From an uncultured Lachnospiraceae bacterium (GTDB taxonomy: Bacteria; Bacillota; Clostridia; Lachnospirales; Lachnospiraceae): DNA of 48,152 bases. The stretch is from contig CANQME010000006.1 in the NCBI GenBank assembly GCA_947624815.1, positions 1 to 48,152 of the forward strand, in the 5' to 3' direction. This document shows, one piece after another, positions 15,576 through 23,380 of the stretch. A model generated the notes under the pieces. That model did no database searches and was not told the DNA's origin. It saw nothing but the letters and a program-made list of their open reading frames with translations. Position numbers and translations under genes: made by a program. Numbering within the stretch: position 1 is the first letter of the stretch; every line of letters starts with the position of its first letter.

Positions 15576-16310
15576 TCACTCGGAAAAATTTTTCCGGAAC
15601 GTCGTGATCAGATCTTCCTTATTCTCATCGTAATTATCCAGATAAAGCGTACCGTCCAGATCCTGGATCTGCGGCATCATATCCGCCAGCAGGGAAATCT
15701 TTCCATCCATCTGGGAACCGTCTCCAAGCACCACCTCCACCCGATTGATATGCAGACTCGCCTCGCCCTTCGAGTTATACCGGATCCCGTCCACTGAAAG
15801 CTTCCGCAGAGACAGAAGCTGCGTCAGGTTCAGGATCTCCTCGAATATCCGGCCGTCCTCCACCGGAAGGGCCTGGTGAAGGACGATCTGGCCGAACTTT
15901 AAGCCCGACACCTCGGGGATCCCGGGCAGAGCCGTATCGGTACTCTCCACCACGATCCCGTCCTTGTCAAAATACATATAGCTTCCCATATAGGAAACAT
16001 ATCCCACCACGCTCTTCTCATGGACGATCACCTCCACATGGGTCGGTCCAACAAAATCCACCTGGTAATCCTCAACAAACGGGATCTGGATGTGTTCCTG
16101 CGTCTTTTCCTTCAGAAAGAAACAGACGCTGTTCCAGTCCAGCTTCTTCTGGAAAAGCATGTTTACGATCTCTTCCTCCGTATAGCGGCTGTTGCCGACA
16201 ACCGTTACCTGACGCACGTTGACGGACAGAAGCACCGCTGCGGCCGAAATGAGGGCCACGATGAAGATGAACCATCCCATATGCGGTTTTCTGCCCGAAA
16301 TGTTTTCCAT
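15576..16310 (-). CDS. ftsQ: Cell division protein FtsQ/DivIB
   Basis: 244 residues: a short cytoplasmic end, one membrane helix at about residues 12-31 (GWFIFIVALISAAAVLLSVN), then an extracytoplasmic POTRA domain beginning VRQVTVVGNSRYTEEEIVNM and the beta domain. This is the layout of DivIB/FtsQ, which joins FtsL and the division PBP in the divisome. GGAGG lies 4 nt before ATG 16310. It follows murA across a short gap made of tandem repeats. The highly variable family makes details uncertain, but position between murA and ftsZ supports the call. Confidence 0.9.
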   Translation of the reverse strand: MENISGRKPHMGWFIFIVALISAAAVLLSVNVRQVTVVGNSRYTEEEIVNMLFQKKLDWNSVCFFLKEKTQEHIQIPFVEDYQVDFVGPTHVEVIVHEKSVVGYVSYMGSYMYFDKDGIVVESTDTALPGIPEVSGLKFGQIVLHQALPVEDGRIFEEILNLTQLLSLRKLSVDGIRYNSKGEASLHINRVEVVLGDGSQMDGKISLLADMMPQIQDLDGTLYLDNYDENKEDLITTFRKNFSE

Positions 16311-16365
16311 ACTTCCTCCACATACGCCGTGCGAGCGCCGCTGTCATCCCAGGATGCATCCGTCT

Positions 16366-16462
16366 GATCCTCGGCCGCCGTGCATTTCATCCACTCATCC
16401 GCCGCCCGTCTGATCCACGGACCGCCGTGCGTTTCATCCACTCATCCGCCGCCCGTCTGATC
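16366..16462 (-). repeat. 46-47-bp tandem duplication spanning the murA stop codon
   Basis: On the minus strand, units start with GATCAGACGG at 16462, 16415 and 16369. The first two are almost identical over 46-47 bp and the third is only a fragment. The murA stop lies inside unit one. The period is not a multiple of three, so copy number changes would not keep a frame. Confidence 0.85.
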
Positions 16463-17819
16463 CGCGCACCCGCCGCAGTCGTCCTCCTGCAGACAGCTGT
16501 CCGCCCGCGTCGCCGCCATCCCCGTCCGCTCCGCCGCCGTCCTCCGGCAGCTGCCGGATCCGCGCGCCCAGGGCCTTCAGATCCCCGCAGATATCCTCGT
16601 AACCGCGCAGGATATGGCCGCAGCCTCCGATCTCGGTCCTGCCCTCCGCGGCCAGGCCGGCCACCGCCAGGGCGGCGCCTCCCCGCAAATCCGGCGCTTC
16701 CACCCGGGCTCCGCGAAGCGGATAAACTCCTTCTACTTTCGCCCGGTTCCCATCTATGTCGATCCTGGCGCCCAGCCTTCTCAGCTGATCCGCCGTGGCG
16801 AACCTTCCCTCGAACACAGTCTCGCAGACCTGTCCGCAGCCGTCGCTGACCGCCAGAAGGGAAAGCATCGGCGACTGCAGATCCGTCGGAAAGCCCGGAT
16901 AGGGCGCGGTTCTGATCCGAACCGGCCGCGGCCGTCCCTTCATACGGATGCGGATGCCGGCCGGAGCCGTCTCGATCCCGGCTCCCATGCGGCGCAGCAC
17001 CCGGAGAACTCCCCGGAGCGGTTCCGGCTCCGTCCCCCGCAGATACGCCCGTCCGCCGGCCGCCATCACGCAGGACAGGTACGTCCCGGTTACGATCCGG
17101 TCCCCCGGCGCCGTATATTCCGAATCGTGGAGCTCGCCGACTCCCTCCACAACGATGGTGTCTTCTCCGATTCCGGAGATCCTCGCACCCATGCCGTTTA
17201 GCATCCGGCACAGACTTACGATCTCCGGCTCCCTGGCCGCCCCCGCGATCACGGTCGTTCCGCAGGCCCTGACCGCCGCCAGGATCACATTTTCCGTCGC
17301 CCCAACGCTGGGATAGGGAAAATGCACCCGCGCCCCGGTAAGCCTCGCCGCACTTGCCGCGATCCGGCCGTCCTCCCGCTCGCGGATCCGCACGCCCAGT
17401 CTCTCAAGGCCCCGCAGATGCAGATCGATGGGCCTGCTGCCGATGGAGCAGCCGCCCGGATAGCAGGTGACCGCCTCCCCCGCACGTCCCAGAAACGCGC
17501 CCAGAAGCACGATGGAGGAACGCATGGAAGACACGTATTCCCTGGGAACCGCGACACGGCTGACGGTCTTCGCGTCAATGGCGAGCCGGTGGCCCTCCAG
17601 GCTGCATTCGCAGCCCATGGCCGTAAGGATGTCGATCATGCAGAACACATCCCGGATCCGCGGTACATTCTTCAGAACCGTAGTTCCTCTATGGAGAACA
17701 GCCGCCGCCATCATGGGCAGCGCCGCGTTCTTCGACCCCTGGACCTTAAGCTCCCCGTCAAGGGGACGCAGTCCTTCTATCTCGATACCAGACAACCTAT
17801 TCCCTCCCGAAATCTCCAT
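16434..17819 (-). CDS. murA: UDP-N-acetylglucosamine 1-carboxyvinyltransferase
   Basis: 461 residues, somewhat longer than the usual ~420. It transfers enolpyruvate from PEP to UDP-GlcNAc, the first committed step of peptidoglycan synthesis. GSKNAALP (Lys30-Asn31) is the substrate-binding motif, and PGGCSIGSRP carries the catalytic Cys124 that fosfomycin attacks. ATENVILAA, TDLQSPMLSL and RGGAALAVAGL are further family blocks. The last ~40 residues, Gly/Asp/Arg-rich, are an unusual tail, and its end lies in the 47-bp repeat. Its placement inside the division cluster ahead of ftsQ is known in Clostridia. The start is ATG 17819, though the ribosome-binding site (GGAAG) is weak. Confidence 0.95.
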   Translation of the reverse strand: MEISGGNRLSGIEIEGLRPLDGELKVQGSKNAALPMMAAAVLHRGTTVLKNVPRIRDVFCMIDILTAMGCECSLEGHRLAIDAKTVSRVAVPREYVSSMRSSIVLLGAFLGRAGEAVTCYPGGCSIGSRPIDLHLRGLERLGVRIREREDGRIAASAARLTGARVHFPYPSVGATENVILAAVRACGTTVIAGAAREPEIVSLCRMLNGMGARISGIGEDTIVVEGVGELHDSEYTAPGDRIVTGTYLSCVMAAGGRAYLRGTEPEPLRGVLRVLRRMGAGIETAPAGIRIRMKGRPRPVRIRTAPYPGFPTDLQSPMLSLLAVSDGCGQVCETVFEGRFATADQLRRLGARIDIDGNRAKVEGVYPLRGARVEAPDLRGGAALAVAGLAAEGRTEIGGCGHILRGYEDICGDLKALGARIRQLPEDGGGADGDGGDAGGQLSAGGRLRRVRGSDGRRMSG

Positions 17820-17864
17820 ATCTTATGGTATGCTTCCGGAAAAGCTGTAGCTGCCCGGCCCAGT

Positions 17865-19010
17865 CTATTTTTCCAGTTTTATCTGATTGGACACGCTGAG
17901 AACCATGCCCATCTCGATCAGCAAAAACAGCACCGAAGTGCCTCCGTAGCTGATGAACGGAAGCGTGATGCCCGTATTGGGGATCGTATTCGTCACCACG
18001 GCGATATTAAGGATCACCTGGATCGCGATATGGCCCATGACTCCCACCACCACCATGGAGCCGAACAGATCCGGCGCGTTGCTGGCGATGACCATGAACC
18101 GGTAGATCATGAACATAAAGATCAGGATCAGGGAAACGGCGCCGAAAAGCCCCAGTTCCTCACAGATGATCGAAAAGATCATGTCGTTCTGCGCCTCGGG
18201 AACGAAGCCCATCTTCTGGATGCTCTGGCCCAGCCCCTTGCCGAAGAGTCCGCCGGAGCCGATGGCGTAGAGCCCCTGAAGCACCTGAAATCCTCCCTCC
18301 AGGGAGTACTGCTCCGGATCCAGCCACACATTGATGCGCCCCAGCTGATACTCCTGCAGAAGCCCGATGCCGGTCAGCGCCTTGCCGATGGGCCCGGCGA
18401 AGACCAGAACGAAGGCCGCGGCCGCAACGCAGAGGATGTAGGGCCATTTCTCCTTGCTGGCCACGAACATCATCACGAAGCCGATGCCCACGATGATGAT
18501 GCCGGTGCTCAGGTTATTGATCACGACGATCAGCGCAAGGGGAAGCACCAGCAGCATGACGCGGAACTTCCCGGCGAAACGGTCGATGTTCTTTCCGTAG
18601 CGCACGATCATGGACGCCAGAGCCACGATCACCACGATCTTCACCAGCTCCGACGGCTGGAAGCTGAGGGAGCCGTAGCCCAGCCACCTCTTCTTTCCGT
18701 TGTACTCACGGCCCAGAGGCGTAAACGTCACCAGGATCATCAGGATCCAGACCACCGCCACGCCCAGCTTCCACACCTTCGCGTACCAGTGGTAATCCAA
18801 CTTGGAAATGACGATCATGGCCGCCAGGCCCACGGCTGCGATCGCCGCCTGGCGGATCATGAAATAGGCCGCGTTTCCGTGGTCGATCTGCGCCTTATAG
18901 GAGCTGGCGCTGTAGATCATGACCAGTCCGAATATCGTCAGAAAGACGATGGCAAACAGCAGGCTGTAGTCATAAAACCGCTGCGGGCGCTTTCTTTTCT
19001 CCTGAGCCAT
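17865..19010 (-). CDS. ftsW: SEDS-family peptidoglycan polymerase FtsW/SpoVE
   Basis: 381 residues, about ten membrane helices. It starts with DYSLLFAIVFLTIFGLVMIYSASS, followed by the family motifs GSLSFQPSELVKI, GRINVWLDPEQY, PEAQNDMIFSIICEELG and PFISYGGTS. SEDS proteins polymerise lipid II into glycan strands with a partner class B PBP. In this cluster it is probably the divisome glycosyltransferase FtsW, or the sporulation paralogue SpoVE; sequence alone does not tell them apart, and the SpoVD-like PBP three genes upstream leaves both open. GAGGAGG precedes the ATG. It lies 125 bp after murD and 45 bp before murA. Confidence 0.94.
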   Translation of the reverse strand: MAQEKRKRPQRFYDYSLLFAIVFLTIFGLVMIYSASSYKAQIDHGNAAYFMIRQAAIAAVGLAAMIVISKLDYHWYAKVWKLGVAVVWILMILVTFTPLGREYNGKKRWLGYGSLSFQPSELVKIVVIVALASMIVRYGKNIDRFAGKFRVMLLVLPLALIVVINNLSTGIIIVGIGFVMMFVASKEKWPYILCVAAAAFVLVFAGPIGKALTGIGLLQEYQLGRINVWLDPEQYSLEGGFQVLQGLYAIGSGGLFGKGLGQSIQKMGFVPEAQNDMIFSIICEELGLFGAVSLILIFMFMIYRFMVIASNAPDLFGSMVVVGVMGHIAIQVILNIAVVTNTIPNTGITLPFISYGGTSVLFLLIEMGMVLSVSNQIKLEK

Positions 19011-19135
19011 GCCGTCTTCCTCCTCTCACTTCTCTCCTGTCCTGCTGCGCCGCCTTCCCGCCGCGCGGACTCTCCTTCCGTCCAAACGGCGCGCCTGGCG
19101 GGTTCATCCGCATGCCGGCACGGCGTTTCCTCCGG

Positions 19136-20494
19136 CTACAGGCTTCTCACACAATCCTTAAAGATCCTGCCCCGCTCCTCGTAGTCCTTAAACATCCCCC
19201 AGCTGGCGCAGGCCGGCGACAGCAGCACGCAGTCGCCGCTCTCGGCGTAGTAGGCGCAGACCCTCACCGCCTCCTCCATATCCTCCGCGTACATGACGTT
19301 CGTAAAGCCGTGGGCGCGGGCGCACTCGGCGATCTTGTCGCGCGTCTGCCCCAGAAGCACCAGATACTTCACATTGCCCCCGAAGGACTCGATCCATTCG
19401 TCGTAGGAAGAGCCCTTGTCATAGCCGCCGCCGATCAGGAGGATCGGCCCAGGCATGGCCTTCACGGCCTGGATGGCCGCGTCGGGATTCGTTCCCTTGG
19501 AATCGTTATAATAGCGGACGCCGAGACGTTCCAGAACGAACTCGATCCGGTGCTCGACCGCCTTAAACTCCTTCACGACCCGCAGGATCGTCTCCATCGG
19601 GACGCCCATGGCCGTCGCGACCGCGATGGCCGCCATCACGTTCTCATGGTTATGGCGTCCCAGCAGGTTCATGTCCCGCACGTCCATCAGCGGCACCGCC
19701 CTTCCGCCGGACGCGTGCATGATCTGAAAGCCTTCCATATAATAGCCCTCCGGCAGCTGGCTGCGGCTGCTGAAGAACACCGTCCGGGGCCGCAGCTCTT
19801 CGCTCTGTCCGAAGGCGCGCAGCACCTCGTCGTCGTAGTTCAAGACGCAGGTATCCTCCTCCGTCTGATTGGCGGTGATGCTCTCCTTCACCGCTATGTA
19901 GCATTCCATCGTGTGATGCCGGTTTAAATGATCCGGCGTGATATTTAAGATCGCGCTGGCCTGCGGATGGAAATCCACCGCCGTCTCCAGCTGGAAGCTG
20001 GACACCTCCGCCACCGTGACGCTTTCGTCCGTCGTCTGAAGGGCCACCTCCGTATAGGGGATCCCGATATTGCCCACCACGTACACATCCCTGTAATACG
20101 CCTTCAGGATCTCTCCCACCAGAGCCGTGGTCGTCGTCTTGCCGTTGGTGCCGGTAATGGCCGCCAGACAGCCCTTCGCACAGTGGTAAGCCAGCTGCAG
20201 CTCCCCCCAGATGGGGATCCCGGCGCCGCGGATCAGCTCCACGAACGGCGTCTCCAGAGAAATGCCAGGGCTGATGACGCAGAGAGACACGCCGGTAAGC
20301 GCTTCCTCGCCAAGCTCGCCCAGAACGATGCGGATCGGCGCCCCTTCCTCAAACTCAGCAAGCAGCGCCGGCTCATAGAGCGTGGCGTTGCCGTCGTAGA
20401 GCACGACCTCCCCGCCCATCGCAAGCAGCAGCCTGGCGGACGAGATTCCGCTCTTTCCGGCTCCCGCCACCAATACTTTCTGACTCTGGCCCAT
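19136..20494 (-). CDS. murD: UDP-N-acetylmuramoyl-L-alanine:D-glutamate ligase
   Basis: 452 residues. Domain 1 is a Rossmann-like UDP-binding fold (VLVAGAGKSGISSARLLL). Domain 2 carries the Mur-ligase P-loop GTNGKTTTTAL, AEVSSFQLE and NITPDHLNRH. Domain 3 has YNDSKGTNPDA and LIGGGYDKG. MurD adds D-Glu to UDP-MurNAc-Ala with ATP in the cytoplasm. It follows mraY by 16 bp and precedes ftsW, the classic order. AGGAGGGG precedes the ATG. No MurC, MurE or MurF lies nearby. Confidence 0.97.
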   Translation of the reverse strand: MGQSQKVLVAGAGKSGISSARLLLAMGGEVVLYDGNATLYEPALLAEFEEGAPIRIVLGELGEEALTGVSLCVISPGISLETPFVELIRGAGIPIWGELQLAYHCAKGCLAAITGTNGKTTTTALVGEILKAYYRDVYVVGNIGIPYTEVALQTTDESVTVAEVSSFQLETAVDFHPQASAILNITPDHLNRHHTMECYIAVKESITANQTEEDTCVLNYDDEVLRAFGQSEELRPRTVFFSSRSQLPEGYYMEGFQIMHASGGRAVPLMDVRDMNLLGRHNHENVMAAIAVATAMGVPMETILRVVKEFKAVEHRIEFVLERLGVRYYNDSKGTNPDAAIQAVKAMPGPILLIGGGYDKGSSYDEWIESFGGNVKYLVLLGQTRDKIAECARAHGFTNVMYAEDMEEAVRVCAYYAESGDCVLLSPACASWGMFKDYEERGRIFKDCVRSL

Positions 20495-20510
20495 GAAAAG
20501 CCCCTCCTTC

Positions 20511-21479
20511 TTACAATCCGAGATACGCGACCAGGCACAGGATCGCCGTGATAATGGAGAATACCGCCACTACCCTGGTCTCCGACCAGCCGCACAATTC
20601 AAAATGATGATGGATCGGCGCCATCTTAAAGATCCGCTTGCCGCCGGTCTTCTTAAAATACGTTACCTGAATGATGACCGACAGCACCTCGATCAGATAA
20701 ATGAAGCCGATGATCAGAATGAAGAGCGGCATCTGCATCATCAGGGCGCTGGCCGCCACGAATCCGCCCAGGGCCAGGGAACCCGTGTCCCCCATAAACA
20801 CCTTGGCCGGATACACGTTAAACAGCAGAAAGCCCAGAAGGCTGCCCACCACCGCCCCGGTGATGGGGCTGATGCCGCTTCCCTCGCCCAGCGCGATGAT
20901 CGTCAGAAACGTAGCCACCAGGATCGTGACGCTGGTGCAGAGGCCGTCGAGACCGTCCGTGAAGTTCACGCCGTTGTCGGTGCCGAGCATCACGACGAAC
21001 ACGAACGGAATGTACAGATAACCCAGATCCAGCCAGCACCCGCCGTCGAAGCCGCCGGTAAACGGCACCAGGATCCGGGTTCCCACATCGCCGGAATTCA
21101 TCAGGTAATAAGTAAAGATCGCCGTGATCAGGATCTGCCCCGCCATCTTCTGCTTCGGGTTCAGGCCCTCGGAACGCTTCATGACGATCTTGATGTAATC
21201 GTCCAGAAACCCGATGATGCCGAATCCAACGGTCACGAACAGCACCGGGATGATCTTCGGGTACTCCGGGATATAGAACAGCGACGTAATGACGATTCCG
21301 GACAGGATGATCAGACCGCCCATGGTCGGCGTGCCCGCCTTCTTCAGATGGGTCTGGGGGCCGTCCTCCCTGACCTGCTGGCCGAATTTCAGTCTGTGCA
21401 GAAACGGTATCACGATCGGGCACAGCACCGCGCTGATGGCAAAGGCGATGATTATCGCCAGTATGGTTTCATTGATCAT
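20511..21479 (-). CDS. mraY: Phospho-N-acetylmuramoyl-pentapeptide-transferase
   Basis: 322 residues from ATG 21479, beginning MINETILAIIIAFAISAVL; GAGGTG precedes the ATG. The frame is open to 21542, but the extra residues are outside the family. Motifs: EDGPQTHLKKAGTPTMGG, GFLDDYIK with the DD pair, GTDNGVNFTDGLDGL and APIHHHFE. MraY moves phospho-MurNAc-pentapeptide onto undecaprenyl phosphate in the membrane, making lipid I. It is followed by murD. MurG, which makes lipid II, is not in this cluster. Confidence 0.97.
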   Translation of the reverse strand: MINETILAIIIAFAISAVLCPIVIPFLHRLKFGQQVREDGPQTHLKKAGTPTMGGLIILSGIVITSLFYIPEYPKIIPVLFVTVGFGIIGFLDDYIKIVMKRSEGLNPKQKMAGQILITAIFTYYLMNSGDVGTRILVPFTGGFDGGCWLDLGYLYIPFVFVVMLGTDNGVNFTDGLDGLCTSVTILVATFLTIIALGEGSGISPITGAVVGSLLGFLLFNVYPAKVFMGDTGSLALGGFVAASALMMQMPLFILIIGFIYLIEVLSVIIQVTYFKKTGGKRIFKMAPIHHHFELCGWSETRVVAVFSIITAILCLVAYLGL

Positions 21480-21504
21480 ATCGCACCTCGGACTCTTATG
21501 TAGC

Positions 21505-23283
21505 TCACGGATTAGTATACGTCTTTTTGCGGGAATAATCAACCGCTACTTCCGATGGAAATAACTGCTCTTCTTCTATTCCCAGATATGGAAGGATATT
21601 CCTGAAAATATCCGCGATCACCGGCGCGGCGATGGTTCCGCCGTAATAAACGCCTTCCGGCTCGTCGATGGTGATCAGCGCGATGATCTGCGGGTCGTCG
21701 GCCGGCGCGAATCCCAGGAAGCTGGAAATGTACTTCTTAAGGCTTCTGGGAAGCTTCTCGGAGGTTGCCGTCTTGCCGCCGATCCGGTAGCCTTCGACAG
21801 CCGCATTCTTTCCTCCGCCCTCCGACACCACCTTCTCCAGCATGTACCGCAGGGTCCGGCTGGTCTCCCCGGAGACGATCCCCTCCCGCGCCGGATAGGT
21901 GAAGGTATGGACGCTCTCCCCGTCCGCGCTGACGGAACGGATCCCGAAATGGGGCGTCACCCGCGTACCGCCGTTGATGAGGGCGGACGCCGTGGTGATC
22001 AGCTGCAGCGGCGTGATCTGGAAGGACTGGCCGAAGGACACGGTGGCCAGCTCCACAAGGCCCATATTCTCCTTCTGGTGCATGATGGTGGCCGCCTCGC
22101 CGGGCAGATCCACGCCGGTTTTGCCCAGAAGGCCGAACCGGGTAAAATACTCGTAATACCGGTCCACGCCCAGTCTCTGCCCCACGTCGATGTAGACCGG
22201 ATTGCAGGAATTCATCGTGGCCTGAAGAAAGGTTTCCCCACCATGTCCGGCTGTTTTGTGGCATCTGATCTTCCTGTCCTCCACTATGCGGTATCCTGGG
22301 CAGGAGAAATGATCATCTATCCCCACTACTCCTGCTTCCAGTCCTGCCGAGGCAGTGACGATCTTGAATGTGGAACCCGGCTCGTAGGTATCGTTGATCG
22401 CCGGATTCCGCCACATCTGATTCAGAAGCTTTTGCCGGTCGGCGCCTTCCTCCGGCTCTGTATTCAGGGTAAACGGGTCGTTCAGATCAAACTCCGGCAC
22501 GTTCACCATCGCCAGGATCTCCCCGTTTCGGGGATCCATGACGATGACGGACACCTTTTTGGCGTTCTTCTCCTCCATGACCTTAAGCGCCGCCTGCTGG
22601 GCGTAGGTCTGGATATTCACATCCAGGCTGACGGTCAGATCCGCTCCCGCCACAGGCTCGATCCGGTCCTCGAAGGCGTTCTCAAGCTCCACGCCGGCGG
22701 CGTCGGCCATCGTCAGGATCAGTCCGTTTCGGCCCTTCAGATACTCCTCATAGCGGACCTCCAGGCCGATGATCCCCTGATTGTCGCCTCCGGTAAAGCC
22801 CAGCACCTTCGACGCCAGGCTGTCGTACGGATAGTAGCGTTTATAGTCTTCATCCACCTTCACGCCTGCCAGGCGCAGCTCGCGGATGCGGTCTCCTGTT
22901 TCCTTATCGATATTGGTCTTTATGATCTCGCGGGAGCTGCGGGTCTCCACCTTTTTGCGGACCGTCTCCTCCGTCAGACCCAGATTGGCCGAAAGCGCCT
23001 GCACGACCCGGTCCGGCTCCTCGATCTGATTATGGATCACGGAAACCGTGCAGACCGTCCGGTTCGTGGCGATCACGGTTCCGTTGCGGTCCAGGATCCT
23101 GCCCCTGGCCGCCTTGATGGTCCTCTCCCGCTGATGCAGGTCGTCGGCCTTCTGGCTGTAATAGTCTGCGCAATACAGCATCAGGTAATCCAGTCTTCCG
23201 GCCATGGCCAGCATCAGCAGAGCGGCCGTCAGAAACACGGTCAGCGTCCTGAGCTTATGTCGCCTTAAATTCCGGTTCATCAT
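21505..23283 (-). CDS. spoVD: Class B penicillin-binding protein, SpoVD-like
   Basis: 592 residues. One N-terminal membrane helix (about residues 10-35) is followed by the PBP dimerisation region (RGRILDRNGTVIATN) and the transpeptidase domain. Its active-site triad shows PGSTFK (Ser-x-x-Lys), NSCNP (SxN) and GGKTATSEK. The third motif is KTA where most PBPs have KTG. It cross-links peptidoglycan stems outside the membrane together with a SEDS polymerase. In Clostridia and Bacilli the second PBP gene between ftsI and mraY is the sporulation PBP SpoVD, which is the basis of the symbol. No C-terminal PASTA domain is visible. The start is MMNRN, and it lies 97 bp after the previous PBP gene. Confidence 0.85.
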   Translation of the reverse strand: MMNRNLRRHKLRTLTVFLTAALLMLAMAGRLDYLMLYCADYYSQKADDLHQRERTIKAARGRILDRNGTVIATNRTVCTVSVIHNQIEEPDRVVQALSANLGLTEETVRKKVETRSSREIIKTNIDKETGDRIRELRLAGVKVDEDYKRYYPYDSLASKVLGFTGGDNQGIIGLEVRYEEYLKGRNGLILTMADAAGVELENAFEDRIEPVAGADLTVSLDVNIQTYAQQAALKVMEEKNAKKVSVIVMDPRNGEILAMVNVPEFDLNDPFTLNTEPEEGADRQKLLNQMWRNPAINDTYEPGSTFKIVTASAGLEAGVVGIDDHFSCPGYRIVEDRKIRCHKTAGHGGETFLQATMNSCNPVYIDVGQRLGVDRYYEYFTRFGLLGKTGVDLPGEAATIMHQKENMGLVELATVSFGQSFQITPLQLITTASALINGGTRVTPHFGIRSVSADGESVHTFTYPAREGIVSGETSRTLRYMLEKVVSEGGGKNAAVEGYRIGGKTATSEKLPRSLKKYISSFLGFAPADDPQIIALITIDEPEGVYYGGTIAAPVIADIFRNILPYLGIEEEQLFPSEVAVDYSRKKTYTNP

Positions 23284-23380
23284 CCATCCGGGACAAAATC
23301 ATTGCTATAATATATGAACCGGTATGGATTTTATGCCAGAGCGCGCCGCAGGGTATTTCTCTGTCCGGATCCGCCGCGGA

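Noticed and set aside
15576-15600. CGGAAAAATTTTTCCG palindrome at the end of ftsQ as a terminator
   Set aside because: It has no loop and lies inside the coding sequence.
16205-16441. Alternative minus-strand frame crossing the murA-ftsQ gap
   Set aside because: It runs out of frame with ftsQ, has no start of its own and depends on the tandem repeat.
17322-19184. A 620-codon plus-strand open frame opposite murA-ftsW
   Set aside because: It has no recognisable domain and an Asp/His/Gln-rich composition, and both genes underneath are certain.
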